From Planctomycetota bacterium (lineage in GTDB: Bacteria; Planctomycetota; Planctomycetia; Pirellulales; Lacipirellulaceae): a stretch of DNA of 64,000 nt. The notes beneath the pieces were generated by a model. The model was not told the DNA's origin. It worked only from the letters and a program-made list of their open reading frames with translations, and searched no databases. Shown here piece after piece: positions 1 to 10,280 of the stretch; positions within the stretch are counted from its first letter, which is position 1, and every line of letters begins with the position of its first letter. Location of the stretch: the NCBI GenBank assembly GCA_013286045.1, contig JABDGM010000007.1, positions 1 to 64,000 of the forward strand, read 5' to 3'. The position numbers were made by a program, and so were the translations under genes.

Positions 1-2
1 AA

Positions 3-1187
3 TACACAGTCAACGGCGCGTTCACGGCGGCGATGATGCTGCGGGCTTGGGAAGATTTTGAAGAGCAATTGAAGCCGCTCAAGTTCGATATTCCGGAATC
101 GACCAACGCCACACCTGATTATCTCGACGAGGTGCGTTGGGAATTAGAGTGGCTGCTGAAAATGCAGGCCGAGGACGGCCGCGTTTATCACAAGGTATCG
201 GCTCTCAACTTCTGCGGGTTCATTTTGCCCGATCGGGAGACCGCGAAGCGATATGTTAGTCCCTGGGGGTCGGCAGCGACCGCAGAGTTCGCAGCGATCA
301 TGGCGCAAGCGGCGCGCGTCTATCGACCGTTTGACTCCGCGTTCAGCGGGCGATGCCTGGCAGCCGCCCGGAAAAGTTATGACTTCTTGCTCTCTCACCC
401 CGAAGATCATCATCCCGATTTGAGCGCGTTTTCGACGGGAGCTTACGTTTTTGCCGATACTGGAGACCGCTTGTGGATGGCGGCGGAGTTGTGGGAAACC
501 ACAGGAGAAGCCAAGTATCATCAAGACCTTGAGCGACGAATCGAGTCGTATCGCCACGACGGCAAAAGCACGTCGAGACTCGTCGACGGCAATTGGGATT
601 GGAACAACGTCCGCAATCTTGGGTTCTTTACGTATCTGTTATCGAAACGCGGCGACCGGAATACGAAGCTTGTCGACGAGCTTCGCGGGGACGCTGTGCG
701 AGTCGCCGACGATATTGTGGATTCAACAAAGCGAGATCCTTACGGACGCACGCTCGGCTCGACATACTTTTGGGGCTGCAACGGAACCGAACTGAGGCTC
801 GCGATGAACTTGCACGTAGCGCAAGTGCTGACCGGCGAAAAAAAGTATGAGGCGGCAATCCTCGACGGCATCAACCACGTTTTCGGGCGCAATATTCACG
901 GCCGCTCGTACGTAACAGGAGTTGGCAACCGTCCACCGATGTTTCCGCACGACCGCCGTAGCGGCGGCGATGGCATTTCGGCCCCGTGGCCTGGCTACTT
1001 GATTGGCGGCCCCTGGCCAAATGCCGGCGATTGGCGCGATGAGCGGGACGACTACAAAACCAACGAGATCGCCATCAATTGGAACGGGGCGTTGATCTAC
1101 GCGCTATCTCCGTTTGTCGAGCCTCAAGAGTTCGACGCTTCGATTCGCGCCGCCAAAGGTACTGCCACGAAAGATGCCGGGCGATAG
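3..1187 (+). CDS. Glycoside hydrolase family 9 (endoglucanase-type), 5'-truncated by window edge
   Basis: The reading frame is open from the window edge, so the first ATG at 33 is internal (upstream codons read YTVNGAFTAA) and the N-terminus is missing. The visible part is the (alpha/alpha)6-barrel of a GH9 inverting glycosidase, which cleaves beta-1,4-glucans. Landmarks are the SPWGSAATAEFAA helix, the late GVGNRPPMFPHDR segment (the family's G.NPP...HHR-like block) and NEIAINWNGALIYAL near the C-terminus, whose Glu matches the GH9 general acid. The catalytic Asp pair lies in the missing N-terminal part. Its stop abuts the ATG of a sodium:solute symporter, suggesting one transcript for hydrolysis and uptake. 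Family is confident; exact substrate is not. Confidence 0.88.
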   Translation, partial: YTVNGAFTAAMMLRAWEDFEEQLKPLKFDIPESTNATPDYLDEVRWELEWLLKMQAEDGRVYHKVSALNFCGFILPDRETAKRYVSPWGSAATAEFAAIMAQAARVYRPFDSAFSGRCLAAARKSYDFLLSHPEDHHPDLSAFSTGAYVFADTGDRLWMAAELWETTGEAKYHQDLERRIESYRHDGKSTSRLVDGNWDWNNVRNLGFFTYLLSKRGDRNTKLVDELRGDAVRVADDIVDSTKRDPYGRTLGSTYFWGCNGTELRLAMNLHVAQVLTGEKKYEAAILDGINHVFGRNIHGRSYVTGVGNRPPMFPHDRRSGGDGISAPWPGYLIGGPWPNAGDWRDERDDYKTNEIAINWNGALIYALSPFVEPQEFDASIRAAKGTATKDAGR

Positions 1188-2975
1188 ATGGCGCTGCATC
1201 CCCTCGATATCGCGATCATCGCCATCTATTTAGTCGGCATGATCGTTGTCGGCTTCGTCGTGGAGCGCCGTGCTCGGGGGGGGATTGCCAAGTACTTCCT
1301 CGGTGGCCACGAATTGCCGTGGTGGATTTTGAGTATGTCGAATGCTGCGTCGATGTTCGACGTTTCCGGCACGATGTGGTTGGTTTCTTTGCTCTATCTC
1401 TACGGGCTGAAGAGCGTTTTTATCCCTTGGCTGTGGCCGGTGTTTAACCAGGTGTTTTTGATGGTCTATCTGTCGTCGTGGCTGCGACGCTCCAAGGCGA
1501 TGACCGGAGCGGAGTGGATCACCCTTCGATTCGGCAAGGACAGCGGCGCCGAGGCCTCTCGAATAAGCGTCGTAATTTTCGCGTTGGTGAGCGTGATCGC
1601 GTTCACCGCCTATGCATTTGTCGGCATCGCGAAATTCTCCGAGGGGTTCTTGCCGAGCGCATTATCTCCAAATACTTACGCCTTGATCATCGTCGGAATT
1701 ACCACGCTGTACACAGTGATCGGCGGACTCTACAGCGTAGTGTTTACTGATCTCATCCAATTCGCAATTAAGTTCGTCTGCTGTTTGGTTCTCGGCGGGC
1801 TCGCCATGTGGAAGGTTTCGCCCGCAATGCTGCAGGCGGTGGTGCCGGCAGGGTGGACCGATATCTCTTTCAGCTGGGTGCTGAACGTCAACTGGTCCGA
1901 TCTGTTGCCGGCCGCCCAGGCGCGCATTGAATCTGATGGGTACACTATGTTCGGCGCGTTTTTCATGATGGTGCTCGCCAAGGGCGTGTTAGTAAGCGCC
2001 GCCGGTCCGGCGCCGAACTACGATATGCAGCGAATCCTGGCAACCAAGAACCCGCGCGAGGCTGCCATGATGAGCGGGATGGTGACCGTGGTGCTGTTTG
2101 TTCCGCGGTATTTCATGATCGCTGGAATCACGGTCCTCGCCTTAGCGTTTATGCGCAGCGACGTTACTCAGAACGCCAAATTCGATTTCGAGCAGGTGCT
2201 GCCGATCGTCATTCGGGATTTTCTACCGGTAGGCTTGGCGGGGCTGATGATCTCCGGTTTGCTGGCCGCGTTCATGTCGAATTTCTCAGGAACGATCAAT
2301 GCGGCCGCCGCGTATCTTGTGAACGATGTCTACAAGCGCTACATGCGGCCCGAGGCAAGCGATCGCGAATATATTTGGGCGAGCTACGCTGCGTCCGTTT
2401 TAGTGGTCATCGTCGGTTGCGCCGCCGGCTATTTCACCCCCTCGGTGCACAAGGCGACAGATTGGATTGTATCCGCGCTGTGGAGCGGCTATGCGGCCCC
2501 CAACATTTTGAAGTGGCACTGGTGGCGCTTTAACGGCTGGGGTTATTTCTATGGCATGATCGCCGGCATCGTCGGAGCGCTCGTTCTATTGGCTTTTCCC
2601 ACGGTAAAGCCGCTCGAAGCGTTTCCATTTCTGATGCTTGTTTCAGCGATCGGCGCCGTCGCTGGCAGTCTCCTTTCGAAGCCAGAGGATTCGCGCGTCT
2701 TGGTCGATTTCTACGCGCGCACGCGCCCCTGGGGATGGTGGGGGCCTGTTCGCGACATCGCGATAGAGCGCGACCCGGCTTTCCAGCCGAACCGCGACTT
2801 CGGCTTCGATATGTTCAACGTGGTGGTCGGCATCGTATGGCAGACTTCGTTCGTCGCACTGCCGATTTATGCCGTGATCCACTATTGGTATGAAGCGGCA
2901 ATATGTCTTGCGATCATTACCGTTACGTCGCTCATGCTCAAACGCACGTGGTATGACCGCCTTGCCCTCTCTTGA
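1188..2975 (+). CDS. Sodium:solute symporter (SSS/SSF family)
   Basis: This 595-aa inner-membrane protein has about 13-14 hydrophobic helices. It begins LDIAIIAIYLVGMIVVGFVV and carries the SSF-type early segment KYFLGGHELPWW, in which a glycine-rich FLGG turn precedes TM2. The family couples inward sodium flux to uptake of sugars, amino acids or other small solutes. The ATG follows the stop of the GH9 gene with no gap, so the two are translationally linked. By context I infer an oligosaccharide or monosaccharide substrate, but nothing in the sequence fixes this. Length is typical for the larger SSF members. Confidence 0.88.
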   Translation: MALHPLDIAIIAIYLVGMIVVGFVVERRARGGIAKYFLGGHELPWWILSMSNAASMFDVSGTMWLVSLLYLYGLKSVFIPWLWPVFNQVFLMVYLSSWLRRSKAMTGAEWITLRFGKDSGAEASRISVVIFALVSVIAFTAYAFVGIAKFSEGFLPSALSPNTYALIIVGITTLYTVIGGLYSVVFTDLIQFAIKFVCCLVLGGLAMWKVSPAMLQAVVPAGWTDISFSWVLNVNWSDLLPAAQARIESDGYTMFGAFFMMVLAKGVLVSAAGPAPNYDMQRILATKNPREAAMMSGMVTVVLFVPRYFMIAGITVLALAFMRSDVTQNAKFDFEQVLPIVIRDFLPVGLAGLMISGLLAAFMSNFSGTINAAAAYLVNDVYKRYMRPEASDREYIWASYAASVLVVIVGCAAGYFTPSVHKATDWIVSALWSGYAAPNILKWHWWRFNGWGYFYGMIAGIVGALVLLAFPTVKPLEAFPFLMLVSAIGAVAGSLLSKPEDSRVLVDFYARTRPWGWWGPVRDIAIERDPAFQPNRDFGFDMFNVVVGIVWQTSFVALPIYAVIHYWYEAAICLAIITVTSLMLKRTWYDRLALS

Positions 2976-3115
2976 GCACGCGGTTCCTCAGGTACTATAG
3001 AAGTAGATTGCGTCCACATCGCATACTAGACTTAAGTTGAGTGCAAGACGGTTCACATCCTTATTCTGACCACAGAACTTCGGGCTGGGCGGCTTCCTGT
3101 CATCCGGAAAGTCTC

Positions 3116-3700
3116 ATGAAAGATGCCGAAGTCATCTCAGCTAAACCGCCCGAGATTCAAGCGGATTTGGAGCGGTTTCGCAACTACCTCCGCTTCATGG
3201 CGGACGTGAAGCTCGACCGGCGGCTGCGGCGGCGGATCGACGCCTCGGATATCGTGCAAGAAACGCTGCTTCGGGCGTACGTTGCGTGGGATACCTTTCG
3301 CGGCGACGCATCGGCCCAGCGTGTAGCGTGGCTGCAGCAGATTCTGATGCGGACTATTCTCCATGCGTTGCGCGACGCGCGCTGCGCTAAACGCGACATA
3401 GCTCGCGAGCAACATCTCGATCAAATCCTCGACCAGTCGTCGCACAATATCGAGCAATGGTTGGCGGCGGATGAGCAGTCGCCGAGTCAAGCTGTTGAGC
3501 GCGCCGAGGAGTTATTGCAAGTTGCCGATGCCGTGTACCAATTGCCGGAAGCAGAACGCGAGGCTGTTATCGGGTTTTATTGGCAACGGGAGTCGTTGGC
3601 GGACATCAGTACGGAGCTAGGGCGCAGCGTGCCAGCCGTAGCAGGTTTGGTCCACCGAGGACTACGTCGCCTACGGGGAAACCTGGCTGCGGTAGATTGA
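3116..3700 (+). CDS. ECF-like RNA polymerase sigma factor (planctomycete type)
   Basis: I chose the ATG at 3116 (194 aa) over an upstream GTG at 3041 because GGAAAG sits just upstream and the protein then starts right before the sigma domain. Region sigma-2 is visible around RRRIDASDIVQETLLRAYVA, the core-binding and -10 recognition helix set. Region sigma-4 is the helix-turn-helix around LPEAEREAVIGFYWQ and LADISTELGRSVPAVAGLV. It would direct RNA polymerase to a small regulon. The kinase starts 51 bp downstream in the same direction. This sigma/Ser-Thr-kinase pairing is a recurring planctomycete arrangement in which the kinase is thought to control the sigma factor; the functional link is inferred from that context. 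Confidence 0.9.
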   Translation: MKDAEVISAKPPEIQADLERFRNYLRFMADVKLDRRLRRRIDASDIVQETLLRAYVAWDTFRGDASAQRVAWLQQILMRTILHALRDARCAKRDIAREQHLDQILDQSSHNIEQWLAADEQSPSQAVERAEELLQVADAVYQLPEAEREAVIGFYWQRESLADISTELGRSVPAVAGLVHRGLRRLRGNLAAVD

Positions 3701-3751
3701 TATTTACTTCCTTTTGCTAGGCGGTTTCGTTCGTTTGCTGAAAGACCTGAT

Positions 3752-5500
3752 ATGGATCAGTCGAACGATCCGCCGCGCGCTGAGACCGAGCGGCGTTTCG
3801 AGAATGCAATCGCTGGTTATCTCGACGACGTGTCCGCAGGAACTCCCGATCCTGGAAAGTTGCTCGCGGCGCATCCAGATTTGGCCGACGACCTTCGAGA
3901 TTTCCTCCAGGATCACCAGCGTCTCATGCGGATCGCTGATCTCTTGCAGGTCGGCGTTAGTGCAGATGAGCAGGCGGAAAACTCGACTCCTCACGATTCA
4001 ATCCGCGATGAAACGGCGCGTTTGGAAAATATCGCGTTAGGTGCACCGGTTCCGCTGCAAAACAGCGACCAATCTTCGTCACCTAGTCTCGGGCGATTTG
4101 GCGACTACGACTTGCTTCATGAGATTGCGCGTGGGGGCATGGGCGTTGTCTACAAGGCTCATCAGGTGAGTCTGAATCGAACCGTGGCGATCAAAATGAT
4201 TTTGCGCGGCACGCTCGCCGGTGGCGAGGATATCGAACGCTTCACGCTGGAAGCCAAAGCCGTTGCCAAGCTCAGTCATCCGCAAATTGTCGTGATTCAC
4301 GATGTAGGCCAGTGCGACGATCAATATTTCTACTCGATGGAATATGTCGAAGGCAGAAGCCTGGCCGAAATGATTCGCAGCGGGCCGGTTAACAGTCGCA
4401 AAGCGGCAGAGTATGTCGAACAAGTCGCGAGGGCGATTGAGTTCGCTCATCAAAACAACATCGTGCACCGCGACATTAAACCTTCGAACGTATTGGTAGA
4501 TGCCAGCGGCCGTGCGCGGGTCACTGATTTCGGTCTGGCAAAGCACGTCGATCGCGGTGAAGAGCTGACACTTACCGGGCAAATTATCGGCACCCCAGCC
4601 TACATGGCACCGGAGCAAATCACCAATCGCCGCGGCGAAATCGGTCCGGCGTGCGACGTGTATGGCATGGGGGCGCTCCTCTACGAATTGCTGACAGGGC
4701 GAACTCCGTTCAAGGGACGCGATCAATTTAACACCTTGCTGCAAGTATTGGATTGCGAACCGCAGTCACCGCGCGAGGTGAATCACGATGTGCCACGTGA
4801 GTTGGCGGCAATTTGTTTGAAGTGTTTGGAGAAGGATCCGCGGCGTCGCTACACCTCGGCCGCGGATCTCGCCGACGATTTGAATCGTTTTCTATCGGGT
4901 GATCCAATCAGTGTTCATGGTCACAAGATCGTCGATCGGGTTGTGAGGACTTTGGGCCGCAGTCAATACGACCGGGAGTTCCACACATGGTCGCGAATCT
5001 TTTTGTATGTCGGCGGCATCTCGCTTGCCACTCACATTCTTGTTTTCTTGAATCACAAGTTGCAGCCGCCACATCCGCTTGGGCAGCTGATTGTGGTTCG
5101 AATCGGCGAATTGATTGCGATGGGGGCCGTGCTATGGTGGTTGCGAAGCGAGTGGTATCCACCGCGCGGCGCCCCTACGAGGCAGTTGTTGTCGCTGTGG
5201 CTCGGCTACTTGGCCGGTTCGACGACTTTGATACTAGTCACTTATCTGCAAACGCCAGCGGGCCAGTCGTTCGACGATTTCCTCGCCTATCCGCCGATGG
5301 CGGTGCTCGCCAGTTTGCTGTTCATGATGCTCGGCAGCAGCTACTGGGGTTATTGCTACGTGATAGGTTCGATATTCCTCGCAATCGCAATATTGACGAG
5401 CCTTTGGCTAGCGGCGGCACCGCTTATTTTTGGGGCCGCATGGGCCACCAGCTTGCTGATTTTGAGCGTCCGGCTCGGTTGTTTGGCCGAGAATCAGTAG
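3752..5500 (+). CDS. Serine/threonine protein kinase with C-terminal membrane segments
   Basis: A 582-aa Hanks-type kinase. An N-terminal segment (about 1-115) resembles the helical pre-kinase region of planctomycete kinases. The kinase domain follows: glycine loop ARGGMG at 126-131, catalytic lysine K148 in VAIK, HRDIKPSN with H239-R240-D241 and N246, DFG at 259-261, and GTPAYMAPEQ in the activation segment. All catalytic residues are present, so it should be active. After about residue 400 there are roughly six hydrophobic helices, anchoring it in the membrane. It follows the sigma factor gene by 51 bp on the same strand and is a likely partner of it. Confidence 0.92.
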   Translation: MDQSNDPPRAETERRFENAIAGYLDDVSAGTPDPGKLLAAHPDLADDLRDFLQDHQRLMRIADLLQVGVSADEQAENSTPHDSIRDETARLENIALGAPVPLQNSDQSSSPSLGRFGDYDLLHEIARGGMGVVYKAHQVSLNRTVAIKMILRGTLAGGEDIERFTLEAKAVAKLSHPQIVVIHDVGQCDDQYFYSMEYVEGRSLAEMIRSGPVNSRKAAEYVEQVARAIEFAHQNNIVHRDIKPSNVLVDASGRARVTDFGLAKHVDRGEELTLTGQIIGTPAYMAPEQITNRRGEIGPACDVYGMGALLYELLTGRTPFKGRDQFNTLLQVLDCEPQSPREVNHDVPRELAAICLKCLEKDPRRRYTSAADLADDLNRFLSGDPISVHGHKIVDRVVRTLGRSQYDREFHTWSRIFLYVGGISLATHILVFLNHKLQPPHPLGQLIVVRIGELIAMGAVLWWLRSEWYPPRGAPTRQLLSLWLGYLAGSTTLILVTYLQTPAGQSFDDFLAYPPMAVLASLLFMMLGSSYWGYCYVIGSIFLAIAILTSLWLAAAPLIFGAAWATSLLILSVRLGCLAENQ

Positions 5501-5657
5501 ATTGTTGATTCTTTTCGTAATTGGCGCGCAAAACCGCGATCGCATTCGGCTCACTATATCTTATGGCCCTTGCTTGGCTGCCCATCGAACCAACGGCGGC
5601 CAATTGCCGAGCTGCATACGCTTATGCGCCGCACAAGGGCTTTGCGGGAGAACTTCG

Positions 5658-8375
5658 ATGCCAATTACCGTGCGATGCCGTTCTTGTGGCCGACTTTTAA
5701 AGGCGATGGCCGACTCGACAGGTCACCTTGGCGACTGCCCATACTGCGGCCGGCCGCTGGATGCGGCGGCCGCTGCTTCAGCTGCGGACCATTCGACTCC
5801 TGGCGAAGCATCGGAGTCTGTCCTCGATAATCCTGCGACCGAAGTCGGCGCAGATGATTTTCCGAATCTCGAAGAAACGGCCTCGCCACATGTTTCGGAC
5901 TCTTTCGAGCCCACAGCGCAGAAGAACGAGACGTGGCGACGGATGTTCGAGGCATTGATCGATCCGCGAAGTATCCAATGGATGTTAATGATCGGCGGCA
6001 GTCTGTGCGTCCTGGGGCTGGTGGTCTGGCTGACCAGCCTCGGAGTGTTCAAGAATCCGCACGTACTCGCGGCCGCTCTGGGAATCGGCACGCTTGCGAT
6101 TGTCGGCTCCGGATGGTTCGTCACGCTTCGCACGCGCTTTCGCGTCGCGGGCCAGGCGCTTACGTTTCTCGGCTGCGTCGTAGCGCCGCTGAATTTGTGG
6201 TTCTACAACGCCCAAAACCTGGTGACAGTCGACGGCCACTTGTGGGTGGGAGGCGTCGTGTGTTGCGTGCTTTACGCTGCGACCGTCATGATACTTCGCG
6301 ATCCTGTGTTCATGTATGCCTTCGAAGCTGGTGTAACGTTGACTACCCTGCTCCTCTTGGGCGACCTGGGCAAGATCACCGACATCACATGGCTCAGCCT
6401 GTTTTTTATGGCGCTAGGACTCATCTCCATTCATAGCGAACGCATGTTCTCGCCCGCCGAGGACAGCGACTTCCCGCGCCGGCGATTTGGACTGCCACTT
6501 TTCTGGTCGGGGCATGCACAAATCGCGGCTTCGCTGCTCACCCTGTTAGCGTCGCAGCTTCTCGGCTGGATGGAGGAACCGGTACGCACTTTATTTGGAA
6601 CCGAATGGGTCGGCGGCCTACTGACGACGAACTATTTGTTGGCGACGGGCGTGTGGTTGGCAGGCATGTATGCCTATGTGTACTCCGATGTGGTAGTGCG
6701 CAAGATCGGCGTCTACCTGGCGTTGGCCGGTGTTTGCCTCGTGATGGCTCAAACCACCCTGCTGTTAGGATTCGACGTTCGTGCGGAGTGGATTCTCGCG
6801 GCTATGGCGATTACCTCCGTGGCGATCAACGTTGGTCGCCAACAACTGCCGGGCCTTTACCTGCGTATGGATCGCTTCATCCCGCCGGTAGGTTTGGCGT
6901 TGAGTGCGGCTCCTGCGATCTGGGGAGTGGTACTGCATGCACGTGCAACTACTGCGGCTGCCCAGGAACTTGGGTGGACCTACTCGATTGGCTGGCAATT
7001 CGTTGCGGTCATGCTGGTGGTCGCCGCGGCAAACTGCGTGAATGCGTTCCTATCCCGACGCACCGACTCCAAGTCGTCGTCCGCCTACTATTTTGTCGGA
7101 GCTGCCTCGTTGCTCGTTGCCGCCTCCGCATGGTTGCGCTTCATCGGAGTGACGCAGTGGCTTGAACAAGCGCCCTGGATGATGCTGATTCCCGTCAGCT
7201 ATCTCATCGTCTCGCGGATGTTGCGAGGTCGCACTGAGGAAAATCCGCTGTACTGGGTTGCTCAAATTGCCGTCACCGTGATCCTGGTGCACGTCTTTGG
7301 CGCGATGGTGCAAGAACCGCATGGCATTCTGCCGGCGTCCGGAAGTCATGCGAGTTTCATCGCGGGAATTCTTCTGTTCGAAGCGGCTGCGTTCTACTTG
7401 CTGGCAGGACTATTTTTCCGCACCGCGATCAACATCTACCTGGCCGCCGCGACTGCTTGTGTCGCGCTGTGGCAGTTCCTTGGCTACTTTGGTGTCGACG
7501 AGCAGTATTATACGCTGCTGTACGCGACTCTCGGCCTCGTGAGCCTGGGAGTAAGTCGAGCGTTCGGCCTGAAGCAGCTTGCCAACGGTTTACAGAACGA
7601 CGACTTAACAACGTCTCCCAGTCCCGGCCTCGTGCTGTTTCAATGCGGCAGTGGAATTCTGACGCTCGCTTGCTTGGCAGCTCTCATGCAGGGCCTTGCC
7701 GGGCTCGCGCGCCGGGGCAGCGATTGGTGGGACCTGCTGTCGATTTCTCTCACTGCTGTAATCGCGTTGCTTGCGGCGGCCATCGTACCGGCCGTTCAGT
7801 GGCGTCGAATCTATACGAGTGCCGCCTGTGCGTTGGGTGCCGTTGCCATGTTGCGATTCAATCTGCTGATTCATTTGAACGGCTGGCAGAAACTGGAAGT
7901 CTTCTGCGTGGCGATTGGGGCGTGCATGCTCGTCGCGAGCCATTTCGGTTTGTTTCGCGAAGAAACCGGCGCTCGCAATGAAAACGTCGGGCTTGGCCTG
8001 GCGCTCGGGACGATCCTCGTCATCTTGCCGCTAACGATTGCCGTCTTTTACCACCGTTGGATAGGTAGCCAACCATCGATCTACGATGAAATGGCGCTGC
8101 TAACGCTTGGCATTCCAATGTTGGTCACCGGCCTCGGCTGGAAGATTAAATCCACAACGCTGTGGAGCGGGTCGGCCCTGTCGCTCTACTTCATCGTGCT
8201 CATCGTGTCCCTGATTCATCATCCTCAGGTTGCGATCGGTGTATACATGGCCGTCGGTGGCGCCGTGGTGTTCGCGATCGGAATCATATTGAGTATCTAT
8301 CGAGACAAGCTGAAGGACATTCCCGACCACATTGCCAATCGGAAGGGCGTGTTCGAAATCCTAAACTGGCGATAG
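5658..8375 (+). CDS. Large polytopic membrane protein with N-terminal zinc ribbon
   Basis: A 905-aa protein. The frame is open from 5502, but ATG 5658 has GGGAG upstream and starts directly at a zinc ribbon: C7-x2-C10 and C27-x2-C30. An acidic, low-complexity linker follows to about residue 110. The rest is more than twenty hydrophobic helices, with only short loops and no recognisable transport or enzyme motif. The architecture (one ribbon plus a long run of TM helices) resembles poorly characterised DUF2157/DUF2339-like membrane proteins, but I do not recognise a specific family. It lies downstream of the kinase on the same strand with a 157-bp gap, so it may be independently transcribed. 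Confidence 0.7.
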   Translation: MPITVRCRSCGRLLKAMADSTGHLGDCPYCGRPLDAAAAASAADHSTPGEASESVLDNPATEVGADDFPNLEETASPHVSDSFEPTAQKNETWRRMFEALIDPRSIQWMLMIGGSLCVLGLVVWLTSLGVFKNPHVLAAALGIGTLAIVGSGWFVTLRTRFRVAGQALTFLGCVVAPLNLWFYNAQNLVTVDGHLWVGGVVCCVLYAATVMILRDPVFMYAFEAGVTLTTLLLLGDLGKITDITWLSLFFMALGLISIHSERMFSPAEDSDFPRRRFGLPLFWSGHAQIAASLLTLLASQLLGWMEEPVRTLFGTEWVGGLLTTNYLLATGVWLAGMYAYVYSDVVVRKIGVYLALAGVCLVMAQTTLLLGFDVRAEWILAAMAITSVAINVGRQQLPGLYLRMDRFIPPVGLALSAAPAIWGVVLHARATTAAAQELGWTYSIGWQFVAVMLVVAAANCVNAFLSRRTDSKSSSAYYFVGAASLLVAASAWLRFIGVTQWLEQAPWMMLIPVSYLIVSRMLRGRTEENPLYWVAQIAVTVILVHVFGAMVQEPHGILPASGSHASFIAGILLFEAAAFYLLAGLFFRTAINIYLAAATACVALWQFLGYFGVDEQYYTLLYATLGLVSLGVSRAFGLKQLANGLQNDDLTTSPSPGLVLFQCGSGILTLACLAALMQGLAGLARRGSDWWDLLSISLTAVIALLAAAIVPAVQWRRIYTSAACALGAVAMLRFNLLIHLNGWQKLEVFCVAIGACMLVASHFGLFREETGARNENVGLGLALGTILVILPLTIAVFYHRWIGSQPSIYDEMALLTLGIPMLVTGLGWKIKSTTLWSGSALSLYFIVLIVSLIHHPQVAIGVYMAVGGAVVFAIGIILSIYRDKLKDIPDHIANRKGVFEILNWR

Positions 8376-8428
8376 AAGCACGCACGCGATTAGGCGATCA
8401 AAGTTACAGCTCAGACTTTTTGACTACG

Positions 8429-9316
8429 TCAGCTATCGAGCACCTTCGATTTCGCCGACCGAACGATTTCACCTTGAAGCAAAGCGGGTGCTTCGTCGAC
8501 GTTATTCAACCCCGTCACGAAGCTCAGATCATGCATTGTTTTTTCGGTCTCAAGCATGCTGTTGGCAACTTGATCGACCTGGCCGGAGATGAAGTCCGGT
8601 TCCTGACGATTGACGGCCACTTCGCTCAGCGACTGGATCTTGTTCTCCAGCCGATCGATTTCGAGTTTGACCATGTCGTAATTGTCTTGGGCTCGCTGCA
8701 GGTTGCTTAATCGATCGCGGCTCGTTTGCAGGTTATCTTCCAATGCCTTCCGCACGCGATCATTTTGATTGTCCGCAGCGGCTGGTCCCAACTTCTTCAA
8801 TCGATCGTCGAAACGCGAAATGTCCGCTTTGATCTGTTCCTGACTTGTTTGCTTAAGAAAGCGATACAGCGCAAATTGCGTGAATAACAATCGCAAATGC
8901 ATCCATAACAATCGATCCAACCCGGCAATTTGAAAGTGCTCCAATGGTGCCGAGCTGTCGCCGTGACTCGTTTGTTTGAGCTCCTCGGCGATTTGTTGCA
9001 GGTTCTGGCAACGCGCTTTGAGCGCCAGGAATCGGTCGAGAAGTTCTTTCGGCAGCGACTGCGTAATGCGCTGCAGCGTTTCTTGAGTTGAAACCGTCGT
9101 TGCCGCGCGAGCCAGCTTGGCCTGCTGGGCATCGACATACGCTTGAAATTTCGGATGCGCGCCGATGAGGCCCAAGTAGGTGATTTCGACGGCCGCCGCC
9201 ACGGCCAACAGCGCATCGGGAATCGGCGTGAGGAGCGCGAAGACACTTGCCGCTCCGAACCACAAGAGGTTCCAGCGGTTCAAGAACGCCGTTTTCAGAT
9301 AGTTGCCGAATTTCAC
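8429..9316 (-). CDS. Membrane-anchored coiled-coil protein, last gene of the PspA/ABC unit
   Basis: A 295-aa protein of unknown family. Residues about 15-52 form one or two hydrophobic helices (NLLWFGAASVFALLTPIPDA and a following stretch). The remainder is highly charged and helical with coiled-coil character (heptad-like LKARCQNLQQIAEELKQ, DRLKKLGPAAADNQNDRV, EIDRLENKIQSLSEVA). It starts 14 bp after the ABC ATPase stop and is the promoter-distal gene of the seven-gene unit. The coiled coil could bind the PspA-like coiled coil or the cytoplasmic face of the ABC transporter; that is inference only. Confidence 0.72.
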   Translation of the reverse strand: MKFGNYLKTAFLNRWNLLWFGAASVFALLTPIPDALLAVAAAVEITYLGLIGAHPKFQAYVDAQQAKLARAATTVSTQETLQRITQSLPKELLDRFLALKARCQNLQQIAEELKQTSHGDSSAPLEHFQIAGLDRLLWMHLRLLFTQFALYRFLKQTSQEQIKADISRFDDRLKKLGPAAADNQNDRVRKALEDNLQTSRDRLSNLQRAQDNYDMVKLEIDRLENKIQSLSEVAVNRQEPDFISGQVDQVANSMLETEKTMHDLSFVTGLNNVDEAPALLQGEIVRSAKSKVLDS

Positions 9317-9330
9317 CGATCGCTCCGCAG

Positions 9331-10245
9331 CTACTTCGATTCAGCGTTGGCCTGCGCTTCAAGCTGAGCGATCAGGTCGCGAATATAGTATACCGTCTCC
9401 TGAAAGCGCGGGACGCGGGCCATCTCTAACGCCGGGCGGTCGGCCGGTTCGATTTCAAGCTCCTTCATCACGCGGCCAGGACCGGTGGACATGATGTACA
9501 CACGGTCGCCCAAGAATACCGCTTCTTCGATGGAATGAGTGACGAAGAAGACGGTGGCCTCGACAGCACGCCACAGCTGGATTAACAAATCTTGCATGTT
9601 CATGCGCGTTTGCGGATCGAGCGCGCCGAACGGCTCGTCCATGAGAATGATGCGCGGCTGCAGAATGAGCGTGCGGGCGATCGCAACCCGCTGCCGCATT
9701 CCACCCGAAAGCTCGTGCGGGTACTTCTCCGCGTCCGTCGCCACGTTGAGCCCCACTTGGCCGATCCAGTGGCAAGCAAGCTCGTTTCGCTCGCGCCGAT
9801 CGACCCCCTGACACTCCAACCCGAAGGCGATGTTTCCCAAGACCGAGCGGTGATCAAAGGATGTGTAATCTTGAAACACCATTCCGCGATCAGCAGCTGG
9901 GCCCGCGACCGGTTTGCCAAAGACCAGCACGTTTCCCCTGGTAGCCGGATGCTGTGGCTCGAGCCCTGCAATGAGCCGCAAGATCGTGCTCTTCCCACAG
10001 CCGCTAGGGCCGAGAATGCAAACGAACTCGCCCTTGTCAGGTATATCGGCAACGACAAAGTTCACATCGCGAATAGCCGTAAACTCATTCGCCAAACCGG
10101 CGTTGTATGTTTTCGTGACGTGCTGAAATTCAACGACGTGCGGGCGATCTTGCGCGCCGGCTTGCTGCACTCGGTCCAGAACGCGACCCATACCGACGTC
10201 TTGTGCGGCGGTCGCGGCAGCGGATTGGATGATTTGAGTTGCCAT
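9331..10245 (-). CDS. ABC transporter ATP-binding protein (nitrate/sulfonate/taurine type)
   Basis: A 304-aa ATPase of the SsuB/TauB/NrtD class. Walker A is GPSGCGKST at about residues 79-87. The ABC signature is LSGGMRQRVAIAR, Walker B is IILMDEPFGALD, and the switch histidine is in FFVTHS. It has an N-terminal extension of about 35 residues before the ABC fold. It lies 35 bp after the permease gene and 14 bp before the coiled-coil gene. It should energise the permease encoded at 10281-11345. Class assignment is strong; substrate is unknown. Confidence 0.92.
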   Translation of the reverse strand: MATQIIQSAAATAAQDVGMGRVLDRVQQAGAQDRPHVVEFQHVTKTYNAGLANEFTAIRDVNFVVADIPDKGEFVCILGPSGCGKSTILRLIAGLEPQHPATRGNVLVFGKPVAGPAADRGMVFQDYTSFDHRSVLGNIAFGLECQGVDRRERNELACHWIGQVGLNVATDAEKYPHELSGGMRQRVAIARTLILQPRIILMDEPFGALDPQTRMNMQDLLIQLWRAVEATVFFVTHSIEEAVFLGDRVYIMSTGPGRVMKELEIEPADRPALEMARVPRFQETVYYIRDLIAQLEAQANAESK

Positions 10246-10280
10246 TAAACTCGGATAGAGAGTGCCAGCGGATATCGGAG